Notes: generated from the letters alone by a model not told the origin. Shown: positions 37,919 through 45,661, numbered from the stretch's first letter. The stretch: DNA of 64,000 nucleotides from Bacteroidetes bacterium HGW-Bacteroidetes-10 (GCA_002842695.1 PHDT01000002.1:108449-172448); one strand, 5' to 3'. Numbers and translations are program-made.

Positions 37919-39712
37919 CTACGGAATAATGGTTAAAGTAACAGTGTATTCAGTAACAGTTACCGAATACCCGTCGTCTCTCCGGTCTGTGCCTGTAAAG
38001 GTCCAGCTTTTGGCAGATACGGGAGATGCTGCATAATCCTCCAGATCTTTTGTGCCTGGAAATTTGAGAATGTCATTCTCACGGTCAATCATAATTAGCG
38101 GGGCAATTTTTGTTTTATCTGCATGCCATTTTTTAAGTAAGCAGTCATATTGCTCTATGGTGGTAGAAGGCCATGGGGCATTTGTGTGGATAGCGAATTC
38201 CGGACCACCTGATATTGTAAGATGATAGCGTCGTTCGGTTGATATATCTCCTTCTTTCCATGGAGTGAGGGTGGCACTAATATTCAGGGAATATTTATCA
38301 AGTGTCGCATTCCCTTTGCTTCTTATGGTAGTCATAAGAGGCAGCTTGTCTTCGCAGTTCTTTGTTCTGGTGCGGAACTCCTCAGAAACTGAGACGTCCC
38401 CCGCTTCGCTTCCGTAAAAGAGCCAGCAGTTTGCAAATCCTGAACAGGTTTTTGCATTTTCATGGGACTTCTGTATGTACCATAATTTTGAACCCATAAA
38501 TTCAATATTCAGTTGCGCAGAAATTCTTGTGATGTGTATAGTTTCAGATTTGTTTGGCTCTTCAGTAGTTGTTGTGGTTTTTCTGGTTATTGTGATGTTG
38601 CTTTTCCAGCCGGCATCGTATATCAGTGTCAGGGCACCTATCGGCTTTTCCCGGGCTGTGACTTTATATTTTGTGTAATTTACCTCTTTCCCTTCTGAAT
38701 TCAGGTGGAAAGGAATAAATACCAGATAATTGGATCCGGTGTAGAGTTCTGCGTCTGCTGTAAAGGTAGAGTCTCCGGTAATTGTTGCATCGATATTCTT
38801 TCTCTCTGTTCCGTTGGATATAACAATCTGAATCTTTGTCACTTTGTCGGATTCACCAGCCGGATTGCTTATTGAGCCTCGTATTTTTGTTTTCTGTGTC
38901 TTAACAGTCTCTTCATTCGAATGAGATTCAATGTCCAGATTAAGAGTGTCTCTTAGCTCATAAAGACCGCGGTTACCCTCTGTCTCTCCTTTTACTGGAA
39001 ACCAGTACTTCTTCCTAAGTACTTCCTTTTCAATTTTTGCTCTGCCGTCCTGAGTTGAGTGGACTCCAAAAGAGTAGACCTTGTTTTCATATCTCGCAGA
39101 AGCTGTCTCATATCCTGCCTTCTCAACCAGCTCTTTTGCCTTCACTCCCTTTTCATATTTGTCAGCTTTGAATCTAAGCTCTTTATAGCCCCCAATTTTC
39201 AAAGCCGGGTCCTCGTAAGGTTTGGAAAGAGCAGATCCACCCGGTGAGAACACAACATTTCCGTCAGGTTTCAGCCCGGAGATAAGCAACTCCGGTAGTT
39301 CGCCATTCTGAGAGTACATTGTCAGATTGAGGTAGGGGATATTGGCCGCAGTACTAAACACTTTGAGCGCAGCTGTCTTCCCGGTTGCATCCTGAATTCT
39401 TTCAACCCAGTATTGAACCTTGTCATTCGGATTTTTATATGTTACGATATTAACTCCGTCCGGGAATTCAAAATCTGCCATAAGCTCGGCTGTGCTGGGC
39501 TCTCCAAGGCTGATTCGTTTAACGACACAATGGGTGCCAAGGGTTTTTCCGCCTATCTGGTAGGCACTGTCCGGGATGTTTGAAAATTCTGTTCTGTAGA
39601 CTCCTCCCGAAGGAATGCTTACCTGTGCCGCGCAATCAATTACGCTTAATAAATAGAGCCCCGCAGCCATGATCATGACCGGGACAAATTGCTTAAGAGA
39701 GATTCTTAGCAT
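37919..39712 (-). CDS. Large secreted protein of unknown function, flanked by repeats
   Basis: 597 residues with a signal peptide (ends VIDCAAQ). The mature part is beta-rich throughout, with Thr/Lys-rich strands and no repeats or catalytic motif I can name. The middle (residues about 260-330) looks like an immunoglobulin-like sandwich (TKIRGSISNPAGESDKVTKIQIVISNGTE). It stands alone, and on each side lies an inverted-repeat pair of the same 21-23 bp family (four arms in about 2 kb), which sets it off from its neighbours. It may be a surface or periplasmic adhesion-type protein; this is only inference. Confidence 0.6.
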   Translation of the reverse strand: MLRISLKQFVPVMIMAAGLYLLSVIDCAAQVSIPSGGVYRTEFSNIPDSAYQIGGKTLGTHCVVKRISLGEPSTAELMADFEFPDGVNIVTYKNPNDKVQYWVERIQDATGKTAALKVFSTAANIPYLNLTMYSQNGELPELLISGLKPDGNVVFSPGGSALSKPYEDPALKIGGYKELRFKADKYEKGVKAKELVEKAGYETASARYENKVYSFGVHSTQDGRAKIEKEVLRKKYWFPVKGETEGNRGLYELRDTLNLDIESHSNEETVKTQKTKIRGSISNPAGESDKVTKIQIVISNGTERKNIDATITGDSTFTADAELYTGSNYLVFIPFHLNSEGKEVNYTKYKVTAREKPIGALTLIYDAGWKSNITITRKTTTTTEEPNKSETIHITRISAQLNIEFMGSKLWYIQKSHENAKTCSGFANCWLFYGSEAGDVSVSEEFRTRTKNCEDKLPLMTTIRSKGNATLDKYSLNISATLTPWKEGDISTERRYHLTISGGPEFAIHTNAPWPSTTIEQYDCLLKKWHADKTKIAPLIMIDRENDILKFPGTKDLEDYAASPVSAKSWTFTGTDRRDDGYSVTVTEYTVTLTIIP

Positions 39713-39764
39713 GATATTGTGATTTGATTTACACTAGATTGACGAAATTTAAGAAAAAAAGTAA

Positions 39765-39814
39765 TTGCCTCAGAGGAAAAGTGTCAATTATTTGACACTT
39801 TTCCTCTGAGGCAA
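39765..39814. repeat. Inverted-repeat pair C: 23-bp stem with 4-base loop
   Basis: Arms 39765-39787 and 39792-39814 are reverse complements separated by 4 bases, so the transcript would fold into a very strong hairpin. Read on the minus strand, a T-rich run follows about 6 bases on, so it could end transcription from the methyltransferase gene (stop 62 bases away). The arm sequence matches pair B with one substitution. Confidence 0.85.
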
Positions 39815-39875
39815 AAGCACTAACGCAGAAACTGTACGCACACAGTACACACAGAACTGCGCCGGGACTACACTA

Positions 39876-40652
39876 TCAGACGCTCTTCCTTGCTATGTAA
39901 AATACATAACCGTAATAGTCACTGTACTTGTCGTACAGAACCTTCTCGTGGCGGAGGTTTGCGATGAGATCTTCGGCCATTTTATTACCCGGATACTTTA
40001 GCAGAAAATTCTTTTGAGCCTCAACCTGGGGCGCAAAGAAATTCTCCCTCCAGCAATATTCAGGCAGCATAAATGAAGCAAGCGGAACATACCCGGCCTT
40101 CTCCAGCTTTGAAATATGGTTGGGGATTGTATCAATCTGCGGATATGCATCCATCCAGAAATCCTCAATTTCCTCAGGCCTTTCCGCCTTAAACCATGCA
40201 GCCTCTGTAACTGCCAGGTATCCGCCGGGTTTAAGGTACTCCCGCCAAAGGCTGATTCCCTTTTCAAAGCCTATGTTATAAATAGCTCCCTCCGACCATA
40301 TAAGGTCAAGTTCCTCCTTCTGAAACGGAAGGTCGTCCATTGAACCAACTATGCCCTTTACCCTGTCATGCAGGTTAAGTCGTTCAGCATTCCTGTTAAA
40401 GAGATTGATAAAAGCGGGAAAGAGATCTATGCCGGTGATGTGACCGGGCGTATTCTCTCCCAGAATCATTGTCTGGCCGCCTGTTCCGCAGCCAAGATCG
40501 GCAATTCTGGACTTGTCTGTAAGGTTGTCAATAAAGCTTAGAGCTTTTAGTGTTGCCCCGGGACTTCCGGGGCCCTGTCTCTCTACGTTTGAAAAATATT
40601 CGCAGATTAAATTGATATCGAATTCGTGAATTGAAGAGTTATCTTTACTCAT
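39876..40652 (-). CDS. SAM-dependent class I methyltransferase
   Basis: 258 residues. Motif [12 protein letters not shown] (about 56-66) binds S-adenosylmethionine, motif II FxxxDLxPAFI-like ([11 protein letters not shown]) and motif post-[19 protein letters not shown] follow, then [11 protein letters not shown]. Family of small-molecule methyltransferases; substrate not known. The gene has a long leader containing a hairpin (40717-40745) and a well-spaced candidate promoter (40785-40818). Confidence 0.85.
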   Translation of the reverse strand: MSKDNSSIHEFDINLICEYFSNVERQGPGSPGATLKALSFIDNLTDKSRIADLGCGTGGQTMILGENTPGHITGIDLFPAFINLFNRNAERLNLHDRVKGIVGSMDDLPFQKEELDLIWSEGAIYNIGFEKGISLWREYLKPGGYLAVTEAAWFKAERPEEIEDFWMDAYPQIDTIPNHISKLEKAGYVPLASFMLPEYCWRENFFAPQVEAQKNFLLKYPGNKMAEDLIANLRHEKVLYDKYSDYYGYVFYIARKSV

Positions 40653-40716
40653 GATGTTTAAAAATTTGGATATAAAAATTATTCAGACAAGATTTTGCCT
40701 GAGAATGAATAAAGGG

Positions 40717-40745
40717 ATAACTGAAGAGAGCTGCTCCTCAGTTAT
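40717..40745. repeat. Hairpin in the leader of the methyltransferase gene
   Basis: Twelve-base arms ATAACTGAAGAG / CTCCTCAGTTAT with a 5-base loop (one G-U type pair) between promoter and start codon. Could be a terminator of the upstream 99-residue gene or a leader structure; it has no strong T-run on the minus strand. Confidence 0.5.
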
Positions 40746-40784
40746 TTACTTCACGGACTCCAAATTCGTTTTAAACATAGGCTG

Positions 40785-40816
40785 CAAATGTAAGGGATTT
40801 TTCAGTTCGTTGTCAA
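40785..40816 (-). promoter_or_regulatory. Candidate promoter for the methyltransferase gene
   Basis: On the minus strand TACATTTG (40785-40792) matches TAnnTTTG, with TTG (40814-40816) 21 bases upstream. The start codon is 132 bases away, leaving a leader that contains the 40717-40745 hairpin. Confidence 0.4.
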
Positions 40817-40852
40817 AAATTTTGAAATTTTTATTTCTGACAATGCTGGTAA

Positions 40853-41152
40853 TCACACCTCCAGGTAGGCCCAGTTAAGCTGACTCATCTGCCTAATTTC
40901 TGATGCTCGATACAGTTTGTACATAATCTGATCAACTTCGTCCGTGTCTGAAGGGTTACTAGAGTTGCAGAGTTTGAAATTCTCCCGGCTCTCCTCAAGT
41001 CCGGCCAGGTCAAGAATTCTGTATTTCACATCTGAATATTTCAGATTAAGTAATCCATTTTCCCAGTTTCCGGCACCGCCGTTGTTCTCGATTTCCTGCT
41101 GCAGCCAAAGCATCTTTGCAATGAGTTCTCTGAGTATGTCGTAAGTTTCCAT
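40853..41152 (-). CDS. Small hypothetical protein
   Basis: 99 residues, acidic and helical (YDILRELIAKMLWLQQEIENN; DEVDQIMYKLYRASEIRQMSQLNW). No signal peptide and no known domain. It resembles in general character the 159-residue hypothetical protein at 37291, both starting with a short helix followed by acidic sequence, but the similarity is too weak to call homology. Upstream lie a copy of the 21-base direct repeat (41195) and pair D. Confidence 0.5.
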   Translation of the reverse strand: METYDILRELIAKMLWLQQEIENNGGAGNWENGLLNLKYSDVKYRILDLAGLEESRENFKLCNSSNPSDTDEVDQIMYKLYRASEIRQMSQLNWAYLEV

Positions 41153-41194
41153 AATGCTGTGTTTTTAAATTATGGTACAAAGATGAGGTGTGAA

Positions 41195-41215
41195 ATTGAC
41201 AGGTTGTGACAATGG
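41195..41215. repeat. 21-bp direct repeat, copy 1
   Basis: Matches 41895-41915 at 19 of 21 positions, exactly 700 bases away and in the same orientation. The motif is ATTG-CAGGTT-TGACAATGG in outline, itself a short palindrome in copy 2. Confidence 0.7.
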
Positions 41216-41252
41216 GGTTTTTTTGAATTCTTTTAAAAATGGCAGGTACATT

Positions 41253-41383
41253 TACACATGTCAGCCTAATTTACATTGTTCTATATATCAATGAAATACG
41301 ATTTCTAAATCTTGATTTTTTAAAATTTTTGTTTTGCTATGTACTTATATTACAGTTAAATGTAATTTAGGCTGACATGTGTA
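41253..41383. repeat. Inverted-repeat pair D (131 bp, 23-bp arms)
   Basis: Arms at 41253-41275 and 41361-41383 are reverse complements at 22 of 23 bases (ACACATGTCAGCCTAA core). The total length, 131 bp, is the same as the element at 32579-32709, though the arm sequence differs. The inner 85 bases are AT-rich and without a gene. Confidence 0.75.
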
Positions 41384-41405
41384 CTTTTCCGGTGATTTTT
41401 ATTGA

Positions 41406-41477
41406 TACCCGAGCGGCTGTAAGCTACAGATTATCGGGCTGAACTCTGTCAATCAATTAATTACAGCCGCACGGGTA
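41406..41477. repeat. Inverted-repeat pair E (17-bp arms)
   Basis: Arms 41406-41422 and 41461-41477 (core CGGCTGTAA) are reverse complements with one mismatch; spacer 38 bases. The pair starts 13 bases after the stop of the vWA remnant on the minus strand and may end its transcript. Confidence 0.7.
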
Positions 41478-41490
41478 CTTGTCTGAAGCC

Positions 41491-41871
41491 TTATGAAACT
41501 GATTTATCGTCTGGGTCCTCAGGAATAAAATAGCTGGTATTCATATTCTCATTCATGTGGACTTTGCGGTTGTAGTTTACGCGGGAGTCGTGGTCTTTTT
41601 GGAACATCTTTTTGATGTCGGCCTCATTCTTTTCAAAAACGAGGGTGTTGGTGATTGAGAGTGAGAGGGCGATTTTCTCGACGTCGTGGTCTGTGCCAAT
41701 GTAGGTGAAGGTCCAGTTTTTCAGCTTTAATTCATCTATCAGATTTTTTATATCAAAGGCGGAGTGTTCTCTTGAGGCGTTCTCTTCGCCGTCGGTGAGA
41801 ATTGTTACCAGTACATTGTAGTTATTCTGCCCGGCAAGTGCGTTCCTGAGTTTGTTTATAGCAAATGCCAT
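41491..41871 (-). pseudogene. vWA-domain protein lacking its N-terminal half
   Basis: The frame upstream of the ATG reads SPTPLYDAMAFAINKL and then hits a stop 12 codons before the Met. TPLYDA is the conserved Thr loop of a von Willebrand A MIDAS site, and ILTDGEENAS the Asp loop. The first MIDAS loop (DxSxS) and about 80 residues that should precede are absent, replaced by the 3' end of hipA, whose stop is 28 bases away. The remaining C-terminal part seems intact. This is a truncated gene. Confidence 0.75.
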
Positions 41872-41894
41872 TGCGTCATAGAGGGGAGTGGGGG

Positions 41895-41915
41895 ATTGTC
41901 AGGTTTTGACAATGG
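41895..41915. repeat. 21-bp direct repeat, copy 2, at the hipA/vWA junction
   Basis: Second copy of the 41195 repeat. It contains the inverted pair ATTGTCA/TGACAAT with a 5-base centre and straddles the hipA stop codon, exactly at the point where the vWA reading frame breaks off. Confidence 0.7.
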
Positions 41916-42978
41916 AATGGATTTCTTCAATTATTTCGGTCACCCTTTGTCTGTTAAGGCCGAACTTAACGCCTACTGCGATAATATCTTCTAATGCAGG
42001 GTCTCCGCTGTTATTTACAGTTGTAGTATGGAAACCGTTGAATCCGGTGCCTGGAAGCAAATCATAGGCAGGGGAGAGCCGCCACTCACCGTTAATGAGC
42101 TGGAATGAGAAGTTTTTGGCGTGGTCATCCCTGTTTTTAATTGCAACATTAAATACCATCTGTCTGAAAAGTGCATATACCTCTTCCATATTATTGGTAA
42201 GAATGTGACAAAGTTTCAGAAGATCACTGTAGTCAAGGCTTGGGATTCTGTAGTCGGCATTCAGCAGTCCTGCAGCACTTACTGTATGAACCTTTCCCTG
42301 CTGAGTTCTGTCAAATCGTTCGGTTCCAAAGAATTTACCTTCAAAAAGCCTGGTTTCAGGCATTCTTATCCCGCACCTCTTCGCAAGCAATGAATATTTG
42401 TATTCAATTTCACCAATATTCACCGGGTCTGATGCTGTTCTGAATTTTACAAGCCACTCTCTGCCGTCAATTTTAACAAAAACTTTCGGCCTTGCCCCAC
42501 CTGACGATCCTCCGTACCTGTATAAAGAATTAAGGAAATCACCATTCAAGTCAGTTGTTAATATTTTGAGAGTATCATCAGCCATATTTTGAAGGCTAAT
42601 TTCCTCTTCTGTTGTGGCGAAGCTGTTATCGGGTTTGTATTCAAGTGCGCCGCGGCCTGAGCATCCAACCAGTGTGAGCCGTTGAAGAACAGATAGTTTG
42701 TCGGGATTAATCCCTTTGTTTTTAAGGTACCTGTCAAGTATTAGACTTCCCCATCCGTCGGGCAGGCTGTCGTCAAATACACCAAAGCCACCATTAAACG
42801 GAGTCCGTTTAGCAATGAATACCTGATTTTTGAGAGGCAGGCCAAAAGGCGAAATTGATTTGCCGTACTGCAGATAATCGGGGTCGTACTCAAATGCGCA
42901 AAGTGAGTCAGAGGTAAGAGCTATCCGCCCGACCTTCATGTTATTCATGAATACATCTATGACCTTAATTTCATTCAT
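41899..42978 (-). CDS. hipA: HipA-like serine/threonine kinase toxin
   Basis: 359 residues. The N-terminal part (about 1-100) is the HipA coupling domain (FGLPLKNQVF; FGVFDDSLPDGWG). The kinase part has the G-loop GGSSGGARPKVFV, catalytic NRDDHAKNFSF and the metal motif SPAYDLLPG. In E. coli HipA phosphorylates glutamyl-tRNA synthetase and induces persistence; here the target is inferred only. It is shorter than the 440-residue E. coli protein, but both domains are present. It starts within the last codons of hipB (8-base overlap). Its 3' end replaces the front of a vWA gene. Confidence 0.88.
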   Translation of the reverse strand: MNEIKVIDVFMNNMKVGRIALTSDSLCAFEYDPDYLQYGKSISPFGLPLKNQVFIAKRTPFNGGFGVFDDSLPDGWGSLILDRYLKNKGINPDKLSVLQRLTLVGCSGRGALEYKPDNSFATTEEEISLQNMADDTLKILTTDLNGDFLNSLYRYGGSSGGARPKVFVKIDGREWLVKFRTASDPVNIGEIEYKYSLLAKRCGIRMPETRLFEGKFFGTERFDRTQQGKVHTVSAAGLLNADYRIPSLDYSDLLKLCHILTNNMEEVYALFRQMVFNVAIKNRDDHAKNFSFQLINGEWRLSPAYDLLPGTGFNGFHTTTVNNSGDPALEDIIAVGVKFGLNRQRVTEIIEEIHSIVKT

Positions 42979-43288
42979 TTCTGGATCCCCGTTTTCTTTT
43001 CTTTACATCGTAGACTTTTAAAATTTCGTCCAGACTCTTGTACGATTTTTTTGTAAAGAGGGCAGTGAATGAGTCTGTGTCATCAACTAAATAGGCGCAT
43101 AATACCAGATTTTTGAGTGTGATTTCGCCTGTCTTTTCAAAGTTCCGGTATGCATCGTATCCCACTCCGGCCCTTTTTGCAAATGCTTTCTGGGTCAGGT
43201 TTAGTTCGAGTCTTCTCTCTCTGACTCTCTCTGCAATTCCTTTAAGAATTGAGTCCGGGCTTGAGTTTATAATTGTGTCTATATACAT
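42971..43288 (-). CDS. hipB: HipB-like antitoxin (XRE family)
   Basis: 105 residues, with a Cro/CI helix-turn-helix at about 18-75 (VRERRLELNLTQKAFAKRAGVGYDAYRNFEKTGEITLKNL) and a short basic tail (VYDVKKRKRGSRNE). In hipBA modules this protein binds the toxin and represses the operon. It overlaps hipA by 8 bases, the usual coupling. The inverted repeat at 43266-43338 overlaps its start codon and is a likely operator. Confidence 0.86.
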   Translation of the reverse strand: MYIDTIINSSPDSILKGIAERVRERRLELNLTQKAFAKRAGVGYDAYRNFEKTGEITLKNLVLCAYLVDDTDSFTALFTKKSYKSLDEILKVYDVKKRKRGSRNE

Positions 43289-43338
43289 AATAAAGGCGTG
43301 AAAGAGGGGATTAGCAGGCTTATATACACAATTATAAA
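43266..43338. promoter_or_regulatory. Inverted repeat over the hipB start, candidate operator
   Basis: TTTATAATTGTGT (43266-43278) and its exact reverse complement (43326-43338) face each other across 47 bases that include the hipB start codon. The spacing suits two bound dimers or looping; autoregulation is the family rule. Confidence 0.5.
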
Positions 43339-43352
43339 GGTAGTGATAATTA

Positions 43353-43383
43353 TTGAATATTTGAATATGTATGGTTATATTTG
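43353..43383 (+). promoter_or_regulatory. Bacteroidetes-type promoter for the HAD remnant/GNAT
   Basis: TTG (43353-43355), 20 bases, TATATTTG (43376-43383): a full consensus match. It lies 45 bases before the ATG of the truncated HAD frame at 43428, so it was probably the HAD gene's promoter and now serves the GNAT gene. Confidence 0.6.
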
Positions 43384-43427
43384 ACTTATTTTATAATTAA
43401 TTCTAAAGCAGACATATTCTAATAGTT

Positions 43428-43553
43428 ATGAAAAGAGGGGGCGTAATTTTTGATTTTAACGGAACACTTTTCTGGGACTCTGAATACCAGGAGATTTCGT
43501 GGGATAAATATCTGGAAAGATATAATTATTATGGAAACTATAAAATCGCTTGA
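43428..43553 (+). pseudogene. 5' remnant of a HAD-family phosphatase
   Basis: A 41-codon frame begins MKRGGVIFDFNGTLFWDSEY, the DxxGTL nucleophile motif of HAD hydrolases (beta-phosphoglucomutase type), and breaks off at a stop. The GNAT start codon (43531) lies inside its end in another frame. This is a truncated HAD gene whose promoter survives. Confidence 0.75.
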
Positions 43554-44385
43554 TTCACTGAGTTTTGAATCCTTATTTTTGGCTTTTAACAGAGCTTTTA
43601 GTGATTATGAAATTCAGATTAACCGGGAAGAGCTTAGCGTAATGTTAAGCCGGAGAGGTTTTGTTCCATCGCTCTCTTTTGGATTGTTTGAAGATGATAA
43701 TTTAATTTCGTTTACAGTTAATGGAATTGGTGAGTTTAACGGAGAAAAAACTGCGTATGATACCGGCACCGGAACTTTAAAAGATTTTCGCGGCAAAGGA
43801 TTAGCCTCAAAGATTTTTGAAGACTCTATTCCATTTCTTAAAGAAGCAGGCATTTCTCAGTATCTGCTGGAAGTGCTGCAGCACAATACAGGTGCCGTAT
43901 CTGTGTATAAGAAACTTGGATTTACTGTAAGCCGGGAATTTAACTACTTTACTCAGCTTTGCTCCTCAGTGAAAATTCCTGAAAAAAATATGGCTTCGGA
44001 ATACAGAATTGGTGAATTAAGTCTGGAGAGGAGAAGAGAATTTGAACACTTTTGCGACTTTCTCCCATCATGGCAAAATGGTTTTGAGGCTATTCTGCGA
44101 AGAGATAAAGATTTCAAAGTACTGGGTGCATTCAAAGGCCAGGAGATAGTTGGATACTGTATATTTGAGCCCGTCTCAGGTGATGTGACTCAGATTGCAG
44201 TAGAGAGAAAACACAGAAGGAGGGGGATTGCATCAGCTTTGCTTTCAGAAGCATTAAAATCAAACAGGCACAATTCTGTAAAAGTTATTAATACAGAAAT
44301 GTCTTGTGAAAGCTTAACCTTATTCCTTAATTCGTGCGGCATTCCTTTGAAGGGTAAGCAATTTGAAATGATAAAGAAATTATAA
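43531..44385 (+). CDS. Protein with two tandem GNAT acetyltransferase domains
   Basis: Starting at the ATG at 43531 (METIKSLDSLSFESL) gives 284 residues; an earlier in-frame ATG at 43450 would extend it into the HAD remnant and is less likely. The first GNAT domain carries TGTLKDFRGKGLASKIFE (acetyl-CoA loop), NTGAVSVYKKLGF. The second carries QIAVERKHRRRGIASALLSEAL. Two GNAT units in one chain suggest a dimer-like protein, as in some antibiotic or tRNA acetyltransferases. The substrate is unknown. Confidence 0.8.
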   Translation: METIKSLDSLSFESLFLAFNRAFSDYEIQINREELSVMLSRRGFVPSLSFGLFEDDNLISFTVNGIGEFNGEKTAYDTGTGTLKDFRGKGLASKIFEDSIPFLKEAGISQYLLEVLQHNTGAVSVYKKLGFTVSREFNYFTQLCSSVKIPEKNMASEYRIGELSLERRREFEHFCDFLPSWQNGFEAILRRDKDFKVLGAFKGQEIVGYCIFEPVSGDVTQIAVERKHRRRGIASALLSEALKSNRHNSVKVINTEMSCESLTLFLNSCGIPLKGKQFEMIKKL

Positions 44386-44409
44386 GCTGTACTTATATTT
44401 GCTGCGAAA

Positions 44410-44706
44410 TTACCTGAACAGATTTTTCAGATCCATCTGTTCATGCAGAATTCTGATAATTTCAATATCACTGGTTTCTAAAATTCGGTAAAAAATTATG
44501 TGTCTGCCTGTCCTGATTCCATACATATGTTCAGATACTATTGAATAATCTTTTCCTAATTTTGGGTTTACTGCGATTTCCCTGCAAGTCTCAATAATCA
44601 GGTTGTAGTATACATCGGCCTGATTATCAGACCATATATTTACAGTGTAATCCCATATTTGTGACAAGTCTTCAACGGCTTTTTTTGAAAAACAAAACCT
44701 GGCCAT
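44410..44706 (-). CDS. parE: ParE-type toxin
   Basis: 98 residues, RelE/ParE fold: FSKKAVEDLSQIWDYTVNIWSDNQADVYYNLI, NPKLGKDYSIVSEHMYGIRTGRHIIFYRIL and EIIRILHEQMD. The strand HIIFYRI and the late RILHEQ motif are ParE hallmarks. ParE inhibits gyrase in characterised members; target here is inferred. It lies 2 bases after parD and is transcribed with it. Confidence 0.88.
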   Translation of the reverse strand: MARFCFSKKAVEDLSQIWDYTVNIWSDNQADVYYNLIIETCREIAVNPKLGKDYSIVSEHMYGIRTGRHIIFYRILETSDIEIIRILHEQMDLKNLFR

Positions 44707-44708
44707 GT

Positions 44709-44951
44709 TTACAGTTTTTTAGCTTTTAATTTTGCTAAATGAGACTGAGGGTCGAAATCTGTAGCAATTCCGCTGTCAATTCCTTCATTCAAAGCTGCTT
44801 TCAATGATATATACCGGTTTTCATCCTCTTCTAATAGCCTAAGACCAGCCCTTACAACTTCACTTGCATTTTTATATCTGCCTTCAGATATTCTGTCTTG
44901 AATAAAACTATCAAAATGCTCACCTAATAAAATTGATGTATTTCTATTCAT
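44709..44951 (-). CDS. parD: ParD-type antitoxin (ribbon-helix-helix)
   Basis: 80 residues. The N-terminal ribbon-helix-helix reads SILLGEHFDSFIQDRISEGRYKNASEVVRAGLRLLEEDE, a typical ParD/CopG DNA-binding domain, and the C-terminal tail is the expected toxin-binding part. A perfect palindrome and promoter lie just upstream (44967-44996), consistent with self-repression. Confidence 0.88.
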   Translation of the reverse strand: MNRNTSILLGEHFDSFIQDRISEGRYKNASEVVRAGLRLLEEDENRYISLKAALNEGIDSGIATDFDPQSHLAKLKAKKL

Positions 44952-44966
44952 AATTCAAAAGTTTTT

Positions 44967-44996
44967 CAAATATACCAATAATTGGTATATATTCAA
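44967..44996 (-). promoter_or_regulatory. parDE promoter with embedded operator palindrome
   Basis: On the minus strand TTG (44994-44996), 19 bases, TATATTTG (44967-44974). The palindrome ATATACCAAT-A-ATTGGTATAT (44970-44990) lies between the two boxes and partly over the -7 box, so a bound ParD would block RNA polymerase. Confidence 0.7.
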
Positions 44997-45026
44997 TCTT
45001 TTTTATTAAACGACAGTTATCAAGCA

Positions 45027-45323
45027 TTATAATTTTATAAACAGTTCAAGCCGGCCTCCCAGTCCCTGTTCAACTATCTTTTGGAGTGTTGACAGCCTAA
45101 CCTCTTTTACATCGTTTTCAATCTTTGATATATATCCTTTGTTGGTGCCGCATTTTGCAGCAAGCTCTTCCTGTGTCATTCCTTTTTCGATTCGGGCACT
45201 TTGGATAAGAAATCCAAGTTTGAATGACTCGTATCCTTTTTCAAATTTAATTCGTTTTACTGTACCTTCATTGCCGTAGTGTTCATCTATGAACTGGTCA
45301 AGTGTTTTTGTATTATTTTTCAT
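45027..45323 (-). CDS. HigA-like XRE-family regulator, no toxin partner seen
   Basis: 98 residues. An N-terminal acidic arm (DQFIDEHYGNEGT) precedes an XRE helix-turn-helix (about 47-85, SARIEKGMTQEELAAKCGTNKGYISKIENDVKEV). The LQKIVEQGLGGRLELFIKL tail is typical of HigA antitoxins. HigB should lie directly upstream, but the 373-base gap there has no RelE-like frame. It is either an orphan antitoxin or has lost its toxin. Promoter and operator are well formed (45343-45374). Confidence 0.82.
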   Translation of the reverse strand: MKNNTKTLDQFIDEHYGNEGTVKRIKFEKGYESFKLGFLIQSARIEKGMTQEELAAKCGTNKGYISKIENDVKEVRLSTLQKIVEQGLGGRLELFIKL

Positions 45324-45342
45324 TGAATTAGTTGCTTGTTTG

Positions 45343-45374
45343 CAAATTTATGTAAAGTTGTCCATACGGACAAC
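45343..45374 (-). promoter_or_regulatory. Promoter and operator of the HigA-like gene
   Basis: On the minus strand TTG (45371-45373), 20 bases, TAAATTTG (45343-45350). The palindrome GTTGTCC-ATAC-GGACAAC (45357-45374) covers the TTG and spacer, fitting autorepression. Confidence 0.65.
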
Positions 45375-45575
45375 ATTTTTAATATGAAATTTTGAACGAA
45401 TTTAGTTTAGTGATTAATTGTCTGTTTTTTTGATTATTAAGTTTATCTGATTCTGGAAAATGTTTTTGCGATTACAAAATTGGAATTCAATTATTTTTGA
45501 TTAAGCATTGATATTACGCCTTTTATGGCGATGGCAACTTAAAGGTGAGATAGGTGATTTTCTTTAGCAGTGAAT

Positions 45576-45661
45576 GTAAAAATCGTCAGTGTACTGACTG
45601 AATTTACGTAAAAATTGTCAATGAACTGACTGAATTTACGTAAAAATTGTCAATGGATAGG
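45576..45661. repeat. Three tandem 32-bp repeats upstream of the AAA/DUF4143 gene
   Basis: Units at 45576-45607 and 45608-45639 share 32 bases with few differences. A third, 45640 on, keeps the first 16 bases and then diverges. Each complete unit has a GTCAGT..ACTGAC-like inner palindrome. The -33 box of the downstream promoter lies inside the third unit, so the array could be an operator or a protein-binding array. The rest of the 373-base gap from 45324 to 45696 holds the HigA-like promoter and an AT-rich stretch. Confidence 0.75.

Noticed and set aside
32579..41383. Invertible (phase-variable) promoters
   Set aside because: Repeat spacing fits poorly (38-89 bp, one 4 bp) and no TAnnTTTG box with spaced TTG could be found inside the spacers; kept only as a possibility in the element findings.
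32579..41477. Inverted-repeat pairs as classical integron attC sites
   Set aside because: They sit just after stop codons like attC sites and fall in the attC size range, but the ends do not fit RYYYAAC/GTTRRRY, arms are too perfect, and no integrase is in the window.
45576..45661. CRISPR array
   Set aside because: Units are directly adjacent with period 32 and no spacers; no cas genes are nearby.
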